64,000 bases of DNA, taken from positions 930,001 through 994,000 of the forward strand of contig NZ_HF545616.1 of NCBI RefSeq assembly GCF_000723465.1, read 5' to 3'. The position numbers and the translations under genes were made by a program. Under the pieces are notes generated by a model, which was not told where the DNA came from, did not search any database, and was given only the letters and a program-made list of their open reading frames with translations. How positions within the stretch are numbered: the stretch's first letter is position 1; the number at the start of each line of letters is the position of its first letter. Shown one piece after another: positions 44,934 to 53,093 of the stretch. This stretch comes from Ruminococcus bicirculans (ex Wegman et al. 2014) (GTDB lineage Bacteria > Bacillota > Clostridia > Oscillospirales > Ruminococcaceae).

Positions 44934-47545
44934 TGAACAGGGTACTCAGAAAAAGACTCGGACGTGAGCTTAAAACAAATTTCGCACGTTATCTTGCGCT
45001 TGTATTGCTTATCGTAATGGGAATGTACATAATAGTTTCCGTGGTTGCAAGTGCAGACACTATCATTGACGGAACTGCCGAACATGGTAAGCAAAACAAG
45101 GTCGAAGACGGACAGTTCGGCGTTTTTATCCCTCTTACAGACGAGCAGGAAAAGGAAATAACAGACAAAGGAATTACTCTTGAACAGCATTTCAGCATTG
45201 ACGTTACCGCGAAGGACGGCTCAAAGCTCCGTGTTTTCCGTAAAAGAAGTGACATTGACCTTATCGAGCTTGACAGCGGAAGACTTGCTGAGAAAAAGGG
45301 CGAAGCGGTAGTCGAAAAGCGCTACAGCGAGGAACATTCTCTGTCAGTGGGCGATAAGCTTACAGCAGGCGGAGTTGAATTCGAGATTGTTGGAATAGGA
45401 ACTACACCTGACTATGACACACCTTTTGAAAATTTCTCTGACACGGCTGTGTCAAGCAAGGGCTTCGGACTTCTTTTCGTAAGCGACGATCAGTATGACT
45501 ATTTCAAAAATGACAGTGAACAGAAAGCGGAGGACCTTTGCTATGCTTACAGACTTAACGGCAAGGCAACTGATGACGAGCTGAAAGAAATGATCGAGGA
45601 TTTTGACTTTGATTATAAAAAAGTCACAGACAAGTATTATCTTGAAACTATCAAGGACGTCTTGAAACAGCGTGACGATATTTCAAATGGTATCGATAAG
45701 CTCTATGACGGCTCTCAGACCCTTAAAGACGGTGTGAAAGACCTTTCTGAGGGAGCAGACGCTCTCTATGACGCAATGGGCGGACTTTACGAGGGTGCAA
45801 AGGCAATCCCAGAGGGTGCGAACGCTATCACGGCAGGAGTTAAGGCCGCATATGACGGCTCAAAAGACCTGTCAGAGGGTGCAAGATCTGCATACAGCGG
45901 TGCAGGGAGCCTTGCAAATGGTATTGATAGCTTCAAAAAGCAGGCTGACGAGCTTCTTGACGAGTTGTTCACCATTGATCTTGACAATCTGACAATGTTC
46001 GTGAAAAAGGGCGACAACGTTCGTATAGCTGGTGCGGCAGGTGACGTTGTCATGAACAAATATGCAGGACTTGGTGTGGGTGTTATACTTATGGCACTTC
46101 TTACTTATGTTATCTCTGTTTTCGTCATTCATCAGATTCAGCGTGAAAGCAGTGTTATAGGTGCGCTTTATGCTCTTGGCGCAAAGAAAAAAGATCTTAT
46201 CCGACACTACGTAACATTGCCGACTATAGTTGCATTTGTTGGCGGAATAATCGGTGCGGTCATAGGCTTTTCACCTGTGGGGATCGATTATCAGCTTCTC
46301 GACAGCTACGCATATTCTTCGCTCCCTGATTTTACCCCTGTTTATCCTTTGTATCTTATCATTTACAGCGTTGTAATGCCTCCTGTTGTTTCGTTTATAG
46401 TTAATACCCTTGTGATAAACAAGCGGCTTTCTCAGACGGCTCTTTCACTTATTAGAAACGAGCAGAAAACAGGTCACTACAGCAGAGTGAAGATAAAGAG
46501 CAGGAATTTTATCCGCAGATTTCAGATACGCCAAATGCTTCGTGAAATGCGCACAGGCATAACAGTGCTTCTCAGTATGCTGTTTTCACTGTTTATTCTT
46601 ATGCTTGGCGTTGATTGCTACTACCTTTGTGAGAACGTGAGAAAAGACACTATAAATGACACAAAATACGAGTATATGTACACTCTGAAATATCCAGAGG
46701 AAAGCGTTCCGGAGGGTGGTGAGGCTTGCTTTGTAAAAACGCTTTCAAAAGAACAGCTTGGCTATAACCTTGATGTCACCGTTATGGGTATGGACAGCGA
46801 CAACAAGTATTATGATGTGAAAACACATAAGGGCAAGAGCTTTATAACAGTGAGCCAGTCAGTTGTGGAGCGTTACGGAGTGGCAAAGGGCGATAAGTTT
46901 ATCCTGACAGACGATGCGACCTCAATGGATTACGCATTCACAGTGGAGGATATCTGCGACGAGCGTGGCGGACTTATGGTGTTCATGGATATTGACAGTA
47001 TGCGTGAGCTTTTCGGTGAGAGCGACACTTACTACAACTGTTTGCTCTCAGACAAGAAACTTGACATTGACGAGGGCAGACTTTACAGCACAACGACAAA
47101 ATCGGATATCGAGCGTTCAGCGGCAGTTTTCACGGACCTTATGATGTCAATGATAGTAATGCTTATTGCGGTTGCTGTAATAATTTTCTGCTCTGTGATG
47201 TTCCTTATGCTGAATGTTACAATAGAAAGGGCTTCCTTTGGAATATCCCTTGTGAAGGTGTTTGGCTATAAGACCAAGGACGTGAAAAAGCTTTACCTAA
47301 ACGGAAACGCAATTATCATAACTTTGGGCGCACTTATCGAGATACCGCTTTCAAAGATGTTTATGGACAAGGTTTTCCCAGTGTTCATTCCAAACGTAAC
47401 AAGCGGAATAAACCTTGCATTCCCATGGTATGCTTACGTTATAATTTTCGCAGGAGTAATGGCAACATACTTTATCATCACCTCAATTCTTGTAAGAAAG
47501 CTTGGCAAGATAACCCCTGCCGAGGTGCTTAAAAACAGAGAATGA
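44933..47545 (+). CDS. FtsX-like ABC permease with heptad-like extracytoplasmic repeats
   Basis: This 870-aa membrane protein has a first helix at about residues 18-40, then an extracytoplasmic domain. That domain includes a series of short repeats (about 245-345) such as 'DGSQTLKDGVKDLSEGADAL' and 'EGAKAIPEGANAI', the helical pattern seen in YhgE/Pip and MmpL-like proteins. FtsX helices follow with 'QRESSVIGALYALGAKKKDLIRH', a second outer domain, and a last helix block ('SLVKVFGYKTKDVKKLYL') ending 'ITPAEVLKNRE'. It is the paralogue of 4328-6586, which lacks the repeat segment. The substrate is unknown. Confidence 0.9.
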   Translation: MNRVLRKRLGRELKTNFARYLALVLLIVMGMYIIVSVVASADTIIDGTAEHGKQNKVEDGQFGVFIPLTDEQEKEITDKGITLEQHFSIDVTAKDGSKLRVFRKRSDIDLIELDSGRLAEKKGEAVVEKRYSEEHSLSVGDKLTAGGVEFEIVGIGTTPDYDTPFENFSDTAVSSKGFGLLFVSDDQYDYFKNDSEQKAEDLCYAYRLNGKATDDELKEMIEDFDFDYKKVTDKYYLETIKDVLKQRDDISNGIDKLYDGSQTLKDGVKDLSEGADALYDAMGGLYEGAKAIPEGANAITAGVKAAYDGSKDLSEGARSAYSGAGSLANGIDSFKKQADELLDELFTIDLDNLTMFVKKGDNVRIAGAAGDVVMNKYAGLGVGVILMALLTYVISVFVIHQIQRESSVIGALYALGAKKKDLIRHYVTLPTIVAFVGGIIGAVIGFSPVGIDYQLLDSYAYSSLPDFTPVYPLYLIIYSVVMPPVVSFIVNTLVINKRLSQTALSLIRNEQKTGHYSRVKIKSRNFIRRFQIRQMLREMRTGITVLLSMLFSLFILMLGVDCYYLCENVRKDTINDTKYEYMYTLKYPEESVPEGGEACFVKTLSKEQLGYNLDVTVMGMDSDNKYYDVKTHKGKSFITVSQSVVERYGVAKGDKFILTDDATSMDYAFTVEDICDERGGLMVFMDIDSMRELFGESDTYYNCLLSDKKLDIDEGRLYSTTTKSDIERSAAVFTDLMMSMIVMLIAVAVIIFCSVMFLMLNVTIERASFGISLVKVFGYKTKDVKKLYLNGNAIIITLGALIEIPLSKMFMDKVFPVFIPNVTSGINLAFPWYAYVIIFAGVMATYFIITSILVRKLGKITPAEVLKNRE

Positions 47546-47560
47546 TTTCTTAATATACAA

Positions 47561-47652
47561 AAAAACGTACAGAGCGTAATGATGTGACCTCCAAATCGTT
47601 AGATTTTTGGTCTAACTTCTTAGGGTCGGATCATAAAGCTTTGTACGTTTTT
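47561..47652. terminator. Large 92-base structured terminator
   Basis: The outer stem AAAAACGTACA/TGTACGTTTTT (47561-47571 with 47642-47652) continues through AGC/GCT, TGAT/ATCA and GACC/GGGTC pairings to an apical GTTAGA/TCTAAC helix. It lies between two convergent genes and has A and T tracts on both sides, so it probably terminates both. It is far longer than needed for that job. Confidence 0.65.
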
Positions 47653-47660
47653 GATTATGC

Positions 47661-48585
47661 CTAATTTGTATTATTGTCTATTTGGGTTATTATAACTGCG
47701 GCAATGGTAAGGACAATATATCCTGCTGTGACCTCAAATGGAAATTTTATTATTGCAGTTTTGGGGATTATAAAAGGCAAGGTAGATATTGCACAGCATG
47801 GAGGAAAATAAAGCTTTGCTTTTCGGCAAAGGACGAATATCACAGCCGAGGATAAAACTGCACCAAATGTCAGGGTAAGCCCAAGCTTTTCAGAGATAAA
47901 AAATCTTGCCATAACGCCTGCGAACGCAGCCACCGCCATGAGAGCAATTGCTGTGTATTTTCTTTTCATAAGCTTTGAGCCTTTGCCGCTAAGCTCAAAA
48001 AATGCAACTATAAGCGGCGGAGCGATAAAGAATATCTCGTGAAAATGCGCAGGCAATATGCAGATAACAAGCGCTGTGATGACTTGTTTTGCTCTTAGTT
48101 TGAGAAGCTCTGAGCTTGGTTCGATAGGTCTATATTCATACTTTTCATGCAGACCAAAGTATTCAAGAACTTTTTGAAAAATAAGTATAAATGCTGTCAT
48201 GACCGCAACGGAAATGACGTAAACAGGGCTTTTTGTACCCATAAGTATCGGAAGTATGCAGGCTGAAATGGCAGGAACAAAGTTCGCTTTTGACAGTGTT
48301 ATAACGCTCACTGCTACAAGAAGTCCCAAAGCTATACGAAGTATAAGTATCTCAGGGATAAACCGCACTATGCACACGCCTGCGACGGCGACAGAAACTA
48401 TCGCCGCAAAAAGCCGTGTTCGAGAGGTGTTCCAAGATTGCACAGGCGCAATTAGCGCACCCATTGCCACCGCCGTTATCTCAGGAAAAAATTATCTCCT
48501 TTTCCCCGAAGATCTCCGCCGAGCCGACCATTATTGCCACCACAGCAAGGGATATCCCCATAGCTATATTTTGATTTTTATTCAT
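47661..48585 (-). pseudogene. Frameshifted polytopic membrane protein (HPP-like?)
   Basis: The longest open frame (269 aa, starting inside at 48470) lacks a ribosome binding site. Upstream, another frame gives a well-formed start 'MNKNQNIAMGISLAVVAIMV' with AAGGTG before the ATG at 48585, and reaches 'GEKEIIFS' then stop. Removing one T from the run of six at about 48486-48491 joins it seamlessly as 'EKEIIFPEITAVAMGALIAP'. The intact protein would have about 308 residues and eight or more helices. The family is uncertain; the opening resembles HPP-type or FUSC-like membrane proteins. The change may be a real mutation, slippage or a sequencing error. Confidence 0.6.
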
Positions 48586-48612
48586 TGCTTCACCTTGATG
48601 TTTTTTTTCTTT

Positions 48613-48641
48613 ATTATAACATAAAGGGGAGAGGTTTTCAA
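48613..48641 (-). promoter_or_regulatory. Sigma-A promoter of the frameshifted membrane protein
   Basis: On the minus strand TTGAAA-N17-TATAAT, about 28 bases before the ATG at 48585, which supports the longer gene model. Confidence 0.75.
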
Positions 48642-48803
48642 TCGGCAGTATCAAAAATACTCGTCTGACCGTCATGTGCAGCTACGATATAAATTCATGC
48701 CGTTTTTTTGCGAGAGTATACCTTTGCCGTTGTAAAGTGCATAACTTTTTCCTCCATGATTTGTTACTAATATTATAGCACATACGTTCTATAATGTCTA
48801 GGC

Positions 48804-48832
48804 TTGAAAATCGCCGTCAAAGGTGCTATAAT
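48804..48832 (+). promoter_or_regulatory. Sigma-A promoter of the Fe-alcohol dehydrogenase
   Basis: TTGAAA-N17-TATAAT with TGC before the -10 (extended), 28 bases before the ATG. The rest of 48586-48803 holds no gene I can support. Confidence 0.8.
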
Positions 48833-48860
48833 GGATAAAAAGCCAAAAGGAGCGTAAAAA

Positions 48861-50036
48861 ATGAGAAATATACCTACAGATATTTACATAGAAAATGAAG
48901 CGGTAAAAAATCACGGGGGCGAAATAGCGGAACTTGGCAAAAAAGCCATGATAGTCACAGGCAGACATTCTTCTGCGGTGAATGGTTCTCTTGATGATGT
49001 CAGGGCAGTGCTTGAAAGTCAGGGCATTGGATATGTGATATATAATGATATTGAGGAAAACCCGTCTGTGGAAACTGTTTACACAGCGGCAACGGCGGCG
49101 GTAAAATACGGCGTGGATATGTTCGTGGCAGTGGGCGGCGGTTCGCCAATGGACGCAAGCAAGGCAATATCAATGCTTGCTAAGAATGGGATAGTTTGCG
49201 AAAATGCCGAGTTTTCCGAAAACGAGGGCGTTGTAAAAGCTGAGAAGTGTGAGCTTCCAGACAGCATTGCCAAGGTGGAGGAGCTTTTGTACACTCCTGC
49301 GAAACTACCTTTTTACCCTATAGTCTGTGTGCCTACCACCTGCGGAACAGGCTCGGAGGCTACACCTTATTCTATCCTGACTTCCCACATCAAGCATACC
49401 AAGAAATCTATTGCCCACAAAATTTTTCCGTCACTTGCATTGGTGGACTACGGCTATCTTAAAACATCATCATATGGCGGTATGAAAAGCACCTGCGTTG
49501 ACGCACTTGCTCACATGATAGAGTCACGGCTCAACACCAACGCAAATGCGTTCAGCCGTGCATATGCAGAGGAGGGTATGAGGCTTTGGGCAAGCTGTAA
49601 GGGCTGTCTTGAAACAGAGGAGAGATTTGCTCAAATGACCGATGATGAGTTCTCAACTTTCATGCAGGCATCAGTGCTTGCAGGCATGGCGATAGCCTAC
49701 ACAGGCACAAGCATACCTCACGGTCTGAGTTATACTTTGACATATGAAAATGGCGTACCCCACGGCAATGCAATAGGCGTTTTTCTGTCAGGCTTTTTGA
49801 AAAAATACGGTGACAGCACCGAGGTGGAGTATGTTGTAAAACAGCTTCTTGGCTTTGACGATATCGACGCTTTCAGGGACTATATCAGGACGCTTTTTGG
49901 CAAGCTTGATATGTCAGAGGAGCTTTGGAAGAAGGACAGAGACGGAATACTTGCCAACCCTGCCAAGCTTAAAAATTATCCTTTTGAGCTTACGGCAGAT
50001 ATGCTTGACGATTACGTTCGCTATTATAACGCATAA
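48861..50036 (+). CDS. Iron-containing alcohol dehydrogenase
   Basis: This 391-aa group III alcohol dehydrogenase has the NAD(P)-binding segment 'FVAVGGGSPMDASKAISML', then 'VCVPTTCGTGSEATPYSIL', and metal-binding residues in 'CVDALAHMIESRL', 'SIPHGLSYTL' and 'GVPHGNAIGVFL'. It probably reduces an aldehyde or butyraldehyde-like substrate with NAD(P)H; the exact substrate cannot be assigned. AAAGGAGCGTAAAA precedes ATG 48861. It is convergent with the aldo/keto reductase gene. Confidence 0.9.
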   Translation: MRNIPTDIYIENEAVKNHGGEIAELGKKAMIVTGRHSSAVNGSLDDVRAVLESQGIGYVIYNDIEENPSVETVYTAATAAVKYGVDMFVAVGGGSPMDASKAISMLAKNGIVCENAEFSENEGVVKAEKCELPDSIAKVEELLYTPAKLPFYPIVCVPTTCGTGSEATPYSILTSHIKHTKKSIAHKIFPSLALVDYGYLKTSSYGGMKSTCVDALAHMIESRLNTNANAFSRAYAEEGMRLWASCKGCLETEERFAQMTDDEFSTFMQASVLAGMAIAYTGTSIPHGLSYTLTYENGVPHGNAIGVFLSGFLKKYGDSTEVEYVVKQLLGFDDIDAFRDYIRTLFGKLDMSEELWKKDRDGILANPAKLKNYPFELTADMLDDYVRYYNA

Positions 50037-50073
50037 AAAAAGCTGTCAGGGCGGTGGCTCTGACAGCTTCTTT
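50037..50073. terminator. Bidirectional terminator, Fe-ADH and aldo/keto reductase
   Basis: AAGCTGTCAG/CTGACAGCTT (50040-50049 with 50060-50069) is preceded by AAAAAA and followed by CTTTATT. It is stronger in the minus direction. Confidence 0.8.
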
Positions 50074-50074
50074 A

Positions 50075-51070
50075 TTACATCTTCGCAAGCCTGTCTATCT
50101 CTGCAAGTTCAGCTTCTGTGAAGTCAAGGCGGTCAAGACAGCCTATGTTTTCCGTTATCTGCTCAGGCCGGCTTGCACCGATAAGCACAGTAGTAACAGC
50201 CTTGTTGTGAAGCACCCATGAAAGTGCCATTTGCGAAAGGGTCTGTCCCCTCGAAGCGGCGATATCATTAAGCTTGTTGAGTTTTTCTATCATTTTGTCG
50301 TTAAGCTCATTGCCTATCCATGTTTCGCCTCTGCCTACCCTTGAATCTGCCGGTATGCCTTTTAGATATTTGCTTGTGAGAAAGCCCTGATACAGTGGCG
50401 AGAACACTGCAATGCCAAAGCCCTCAGAAAGTGCAAGGCTGTCAAGTTTATCGTCCTCTATCCAGCGGTTGAGTATGGAATATGAGGGCTGATTGATAAT
50501 AAAAGGAGTTCTTAGCTCTCGGAAAATTTTCAGCATTTCTGCTGTGTCGGCTCTGTTGTAATTTGATATGCCAACATAAAGCGTCTTGCCCTGTCTTACT
50601 GCATTGTCAAGTGCAAGGGCAGTCTCTTCAAGAGGCGTTTCGGGATCTCTTACATGGTGATAGAAAATGTCAACATATTCAAGTCCCATTCTTTTGAGAG
50701 ATTGGTCAAGGCTTGCCGTGAGATATTTTCTCGAGCCGTTTCTGTCACCGTATGGACCTGCCCACATTTCATAGCCTGCCTTGGTGGAAATACACATCTC
50801 GTCACGGAACTCTCTCATGCCACGATCGAGTATCCTGCCGAAGTTTTCCTCTGCCGAGCCGTTGTAGGGATTGCCATAGTTGTTTGCAAGATCAAAATGT
50901 GTGATACCGCTGTTGAATGCAGTGTGTACCATTCTTTCCATGTTCTCAAAATTGTTTTTTAAACTGAAATTCTGCCAGAATCCCAGCGATACAGCTGATA
51001 GTTTAAGCCCGCTTTTTCCACAGCGGTTGTATATCATTTTGTCATATCTTTTATCGTCAGGTATAAACAT
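50075..51070 (-). CDS. Aldo/keto reductase (YghZ/AKR14-like)
   Basis: This 331-aa (beta/alpha)8 NADPH-dependent reductase has the catalytic tetrad positions 'HFDLANNYG' (Asp, Tyr), 'ISTKAGYE' (Lys) and 'IFYHHVRD' (His). It also has 'GISNY' and the C-terminal cofactor motif 'VLIGASRPEQITEN'. The 'STKAGYEMWAGPYGDRNGSR' stretch is typical of YghZ-type enzymes that reduce L-glyceraldehyde 3-phosphate or methylglyoxal. AGGAGGTTTTTTGAA precedes the ATG. Confidence 0.9.
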   Translation of the reverse strand: MFIPDDKRYDKMIYNRCGKSGLKLSAVSLGFWQNFSLKNNFENMERMVHTAFNSGITHFDLANNYGNPYNGSAEENFGRILDRGMREFRDEMCISTKAGYEMWAGPYGDRNGSRKYLTASLDQSLKRMGLEYVDIFYHHVRDPETPLEETALALDNAVRQGKTLYVGISNYNRADTAEMLKIFRELRTPFIINQPSYSILNRWIEDDKLDSLALSEGFGIAVFSPLYQGFLTSKYLKGIPADSRVGRGETWIGNELNDKMIEKLNKLNDIAASRGQTLSQMALSWVLHNKAVTTVLIGASRPEQITENIGCLDRLDFTEAELAEIDRLAKM

Positions 51071-51128
51071 TTCAAAAAACCTCCTATATAATCGTGTTAG
51101 TGCATAAATTATCCCACTTACTTTTATG

Positions 51129-51157
51129 ATTATAGCATATTGTATTATCTATGTCAA
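51129..51157 (-). promoter_or_regulatory. Sigma-A promoter of the aldo/keto reductase
   Basis: On the minus strand a perfect TTGACA-N17-TATAAT. It overlaps the plus-strand cotH-type promoter, so the two polymerases compete for the same DNA. Confidence 0.82.
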
Positions 51158-51168
51158 TGTGCTATAAT
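51140..51168 (+). promoter_or_regulatory. Sigma-A promoter of the CotH-like gene
   Basis: TTGTAT-N17-TATAAT with extended TGC before the -10, interleaved with the divergent promoter. Confidence 0.72.
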
Positions 51169-51228
51169 TGAATAAGTTATATGATAAAAAATATGTGTGT
51201 AATGCACAATAAATGGAAAGATAATAAT

Positions 51229-52800
51229 ATGAGAAATGATATGAACAGAAGAATTATCGCTGCTGTATGTGCAGTAGTCATGACGGGAGCAATGCTCACA
51301 AGCTGTGCTAAAGAAACAGGGGAAAGCTCAAAAGCAGAGAGTAGTTCTGCCGAATCTCAGGCTGTGACAACAACGGCTGAGCCTGTTGTAACTCTTCCTG
51401 CCACCACAAAGCAGGTCATAAATCCTGAGCCTGCTACTTATGAAAGCCTGAGTGCTGACAAGGCTGAAAAAGAAAGTTTTAAGAAAAAGATACGATCAGA
51501 AAGTAAGATACCTGTTATAAGCGTCACAACTGCCCCTGACGATATGATAGCTTCAAGGGAGAAGTATACTTCCTGCGTGGTGGACGTTTTCAATTGTGAT
51601 GAAAAATTGAAGATAAACGAAGCCTCAGCAGGCATAAAGGTAAGAGGAAATTCAAGCGCATATTACGGTGATGTTAGTCAGATCCTTGCAAACAAAGTGC
51701 CTTATAGGATAAAATTTGATAAAAAAACAAATATGCTTGGGCTTAATAACGGCGCAGAGTGCAAAAGCTGGGTGCTGTTGAAATCAGATTGGGATCTAAT
51801 AAGAAACGATATCGCATTCCGTTTTGGCAGAACTATCATGGGTGACAGCAATTTCTGCTCAGACGGTCAGCTTGTTCACCTCTATGTGAACGAGGAGTTT
51901 CAAGGTGTTTATGAGCTTTGCGAACAGTGTCAGATAAATCCAAACAGAGTGGATATCTCCGAGCCTGCGGAGGGCTGCACCGACACTGATATAGGCTATT
52001 ATCTTGAGCTTGACAACTATGCAACAAGCGATGAGGATAACCATTATATAAGCATGGACTATGAAAATGCCACTGTCACCGACATAAACGGCGAAACAAG
52101 GCAGTTCGTTCCTGCGGAATATTCTATCAAGAATGACCTCTATTCGCAAAATCAGATAGACTTTATTGACAAGTATCTCAACAATCTGTTCAAGATAGTT
52201 TATGAAGCCTGCGAGAACGGCAAATATTATAAATTTGATGAAAATTATGACCTTGTTGACTCTGATGTTACCACCGCTGAGGAAGCCGTTTCTAATGTTA
52301 TGGATATAGACTCAGTGAGAGATATGTATATTCTTTATGAGATCGTACATGACTATGACTGTGGTGAGGGAAGCTTCTATATGTGCGTCGATCTTTCAAA
52401 GGACAGTAAATGTCCTAAGCTGAAATTTACCTCACCTTGGGATTTTAACTGGGCATATAATGACAGCACTGAGAAATATTATGCTGGTGCTTTCACAGAC
52501 AAGAATTTTGTGGCTAAAAAAGGCGACCGTTCAAACCCATGGTTTATCGTTCTTTGCAAGCAGGATTGGTTTATGGCTACTGCCAAGGAAAAGTGGACGG
52601 AGATGAGCCAGGAAAAGCTTTTACAGGGCTGTATAAAAACAGAACGTGAATATCTCAAAGAGTATGACGCCGACCTTAGAAAAGGCGAAGAGTGGGGTCC
52701 TGACTCTGCGGAGGATCTTTTCAATTGGATCGAAAACCGCATTTATTGGCTCAATAGTCAGTGGAAAATAAAGTCTGACGTTAGTAACAGTGCTTCTTAA
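51229..52800 (+). CDS. CotH-family kinase-like lipoprotein
   Basis: This 523-aa protein starts with a lipoprotein signal peptide ending in the lipobox LTSC (Cys near residue 26), then a Ser/Thr/Ala-rich linker of about 50 residues. A CotH domain follows: 'GIKVRGNSSAYYG', 'KVPYRIKFDKKTNMLGL', 'SWVLLKSDWDLIRNDIAFRF' and 'LYVNEEFQGVYELCEQCQI', then the acidic 'FTSPWDFNWAYND' metal-binding strand. CotH proteins are atypical extracellular or spore-coat kinases, and related forms occur on the surface of cellulolytic clostridia. I take ATG 51229, with GGAAAG eight bases upstream; a frame extension to 51181 has no ribosome binding site. Confidence 0.88.
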   Translation: MRNDMNRRIIAAVCAVVMTGAMLTSCAKETGESSKAESSSAESQAVTTTAEPVVTLPATTKQVINPEPATYESLSADKAEKESFKKKIRSESKIPVISVTTAPDDMIASREKYTSCVVDVFNCDEKLKINEASAGIKVRGNSSAYYGDVSQILANKVPYRIKFDKKTNMLGLNNGAECKSWVLLKSDWDLIRNDIAFRFGRTIMGDSNFCSDGQLVHLYVNEEFQGVYELCEQCQINPNRVDISEPAEGCTDTDIGYYLELDNYATSDEDNHYISMDYENATVTDINGETRQFVPAEYSIKNDLYSQNQIDFIDKYLNNLFKIVYEACENGKYYKFDENYDLVDSDVTTAEEAVSNVMDIDSVRDMYILYEIVHDYDCGEGSFYMCVDLSKDSKCPKLKFTSPWDFNWAYNDSTEKYYAGAFTDKNFVAKKGDRSNPWFIVLCKQDWFMATAKEKWTEMSQEKLLQGCIKTEREYLKEYDADLRKGEEWGPDSAEDLFNWIENRIYWLNSQWKIKSDVSNSAS

Positions 52801-52818
52801 ATGATAAATTTTATTCAA

Positions 52819-52998
52819 TTAAGGCAATACCGCGCAAAGATTGTGCGTCAGATGCGTAGTCAGATTTTTTGTCAGATTGCACAAAAATTCCGCAGGCATA
52901 CTGCCGTATGTCAAGGGATTTTTGTGTGATATGACGGAAAATCTGCAAGCAGATGGCGTGCAAAGCCGTCAGGCGGGCTTTGTGCGGTGTTGCCTTAA
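52819..52998. mobile_element. MITE-like element, 180 bp
   Basis: The terminal inverted repeats are AAGGCAAYACCGCRCAAAG (extended by TT outside), matching at 19 of 21 positions between 52819-52839 and 52978-52998. The inside is non-coding, GC-richer than its flanks and full of smaller inverted repeats. TA sits at both outer edges, as after insertion into a TA target. No transposase is present. The core of the ends also occurs in the hairpin at 11871-11910. Confidence 0.75.
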
Positions 52999-53008
52999 TA
53001 AATCAGGC

Positions 53009-53036
53009 TTGAAAAATGCTGTAAAATCGGTATAAT
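53009..53036 (+). promoter_or_regulatory. Sigma-A promoter of the NCS2 permease
   Basis: TTGAAA-N16-TATAAT, starting only 11 bases after the right end of the MITE-like element. Confidence 0.75.
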
Positions 53037-53066
53037 AAGATAGTATCCCCATATTGAAAGGAGGAA

Positions 53067-53087
53067 ATGTCTGCAACGCAGGCATAA
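53067..53087 (+). CDS. Six-codon upstream ORF before the NCS2 permease
   Basis: ATG 53067 with a full AAAGGAGG ribosome binding site encodes MSATQA, then TAA TAA. The permease ATG 53094 lies seven bases after the first stop, in the same frame, without its own ribosome binding site. A small CTGC/GCAG hairpin lies within the ORF. Re-initiation or read-through would be needed for permease translation. Confidence 0.5.
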   Translation: MSATQA

Positions 53088-53093
53088 TAAAAT

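Noticed and set aside
52999-53093. Purine riboswitch before the NCS2 permease
   Set aside because: The three-way-junction core sequences are not present; only a short upstream ORF with a small hairpin is visible.
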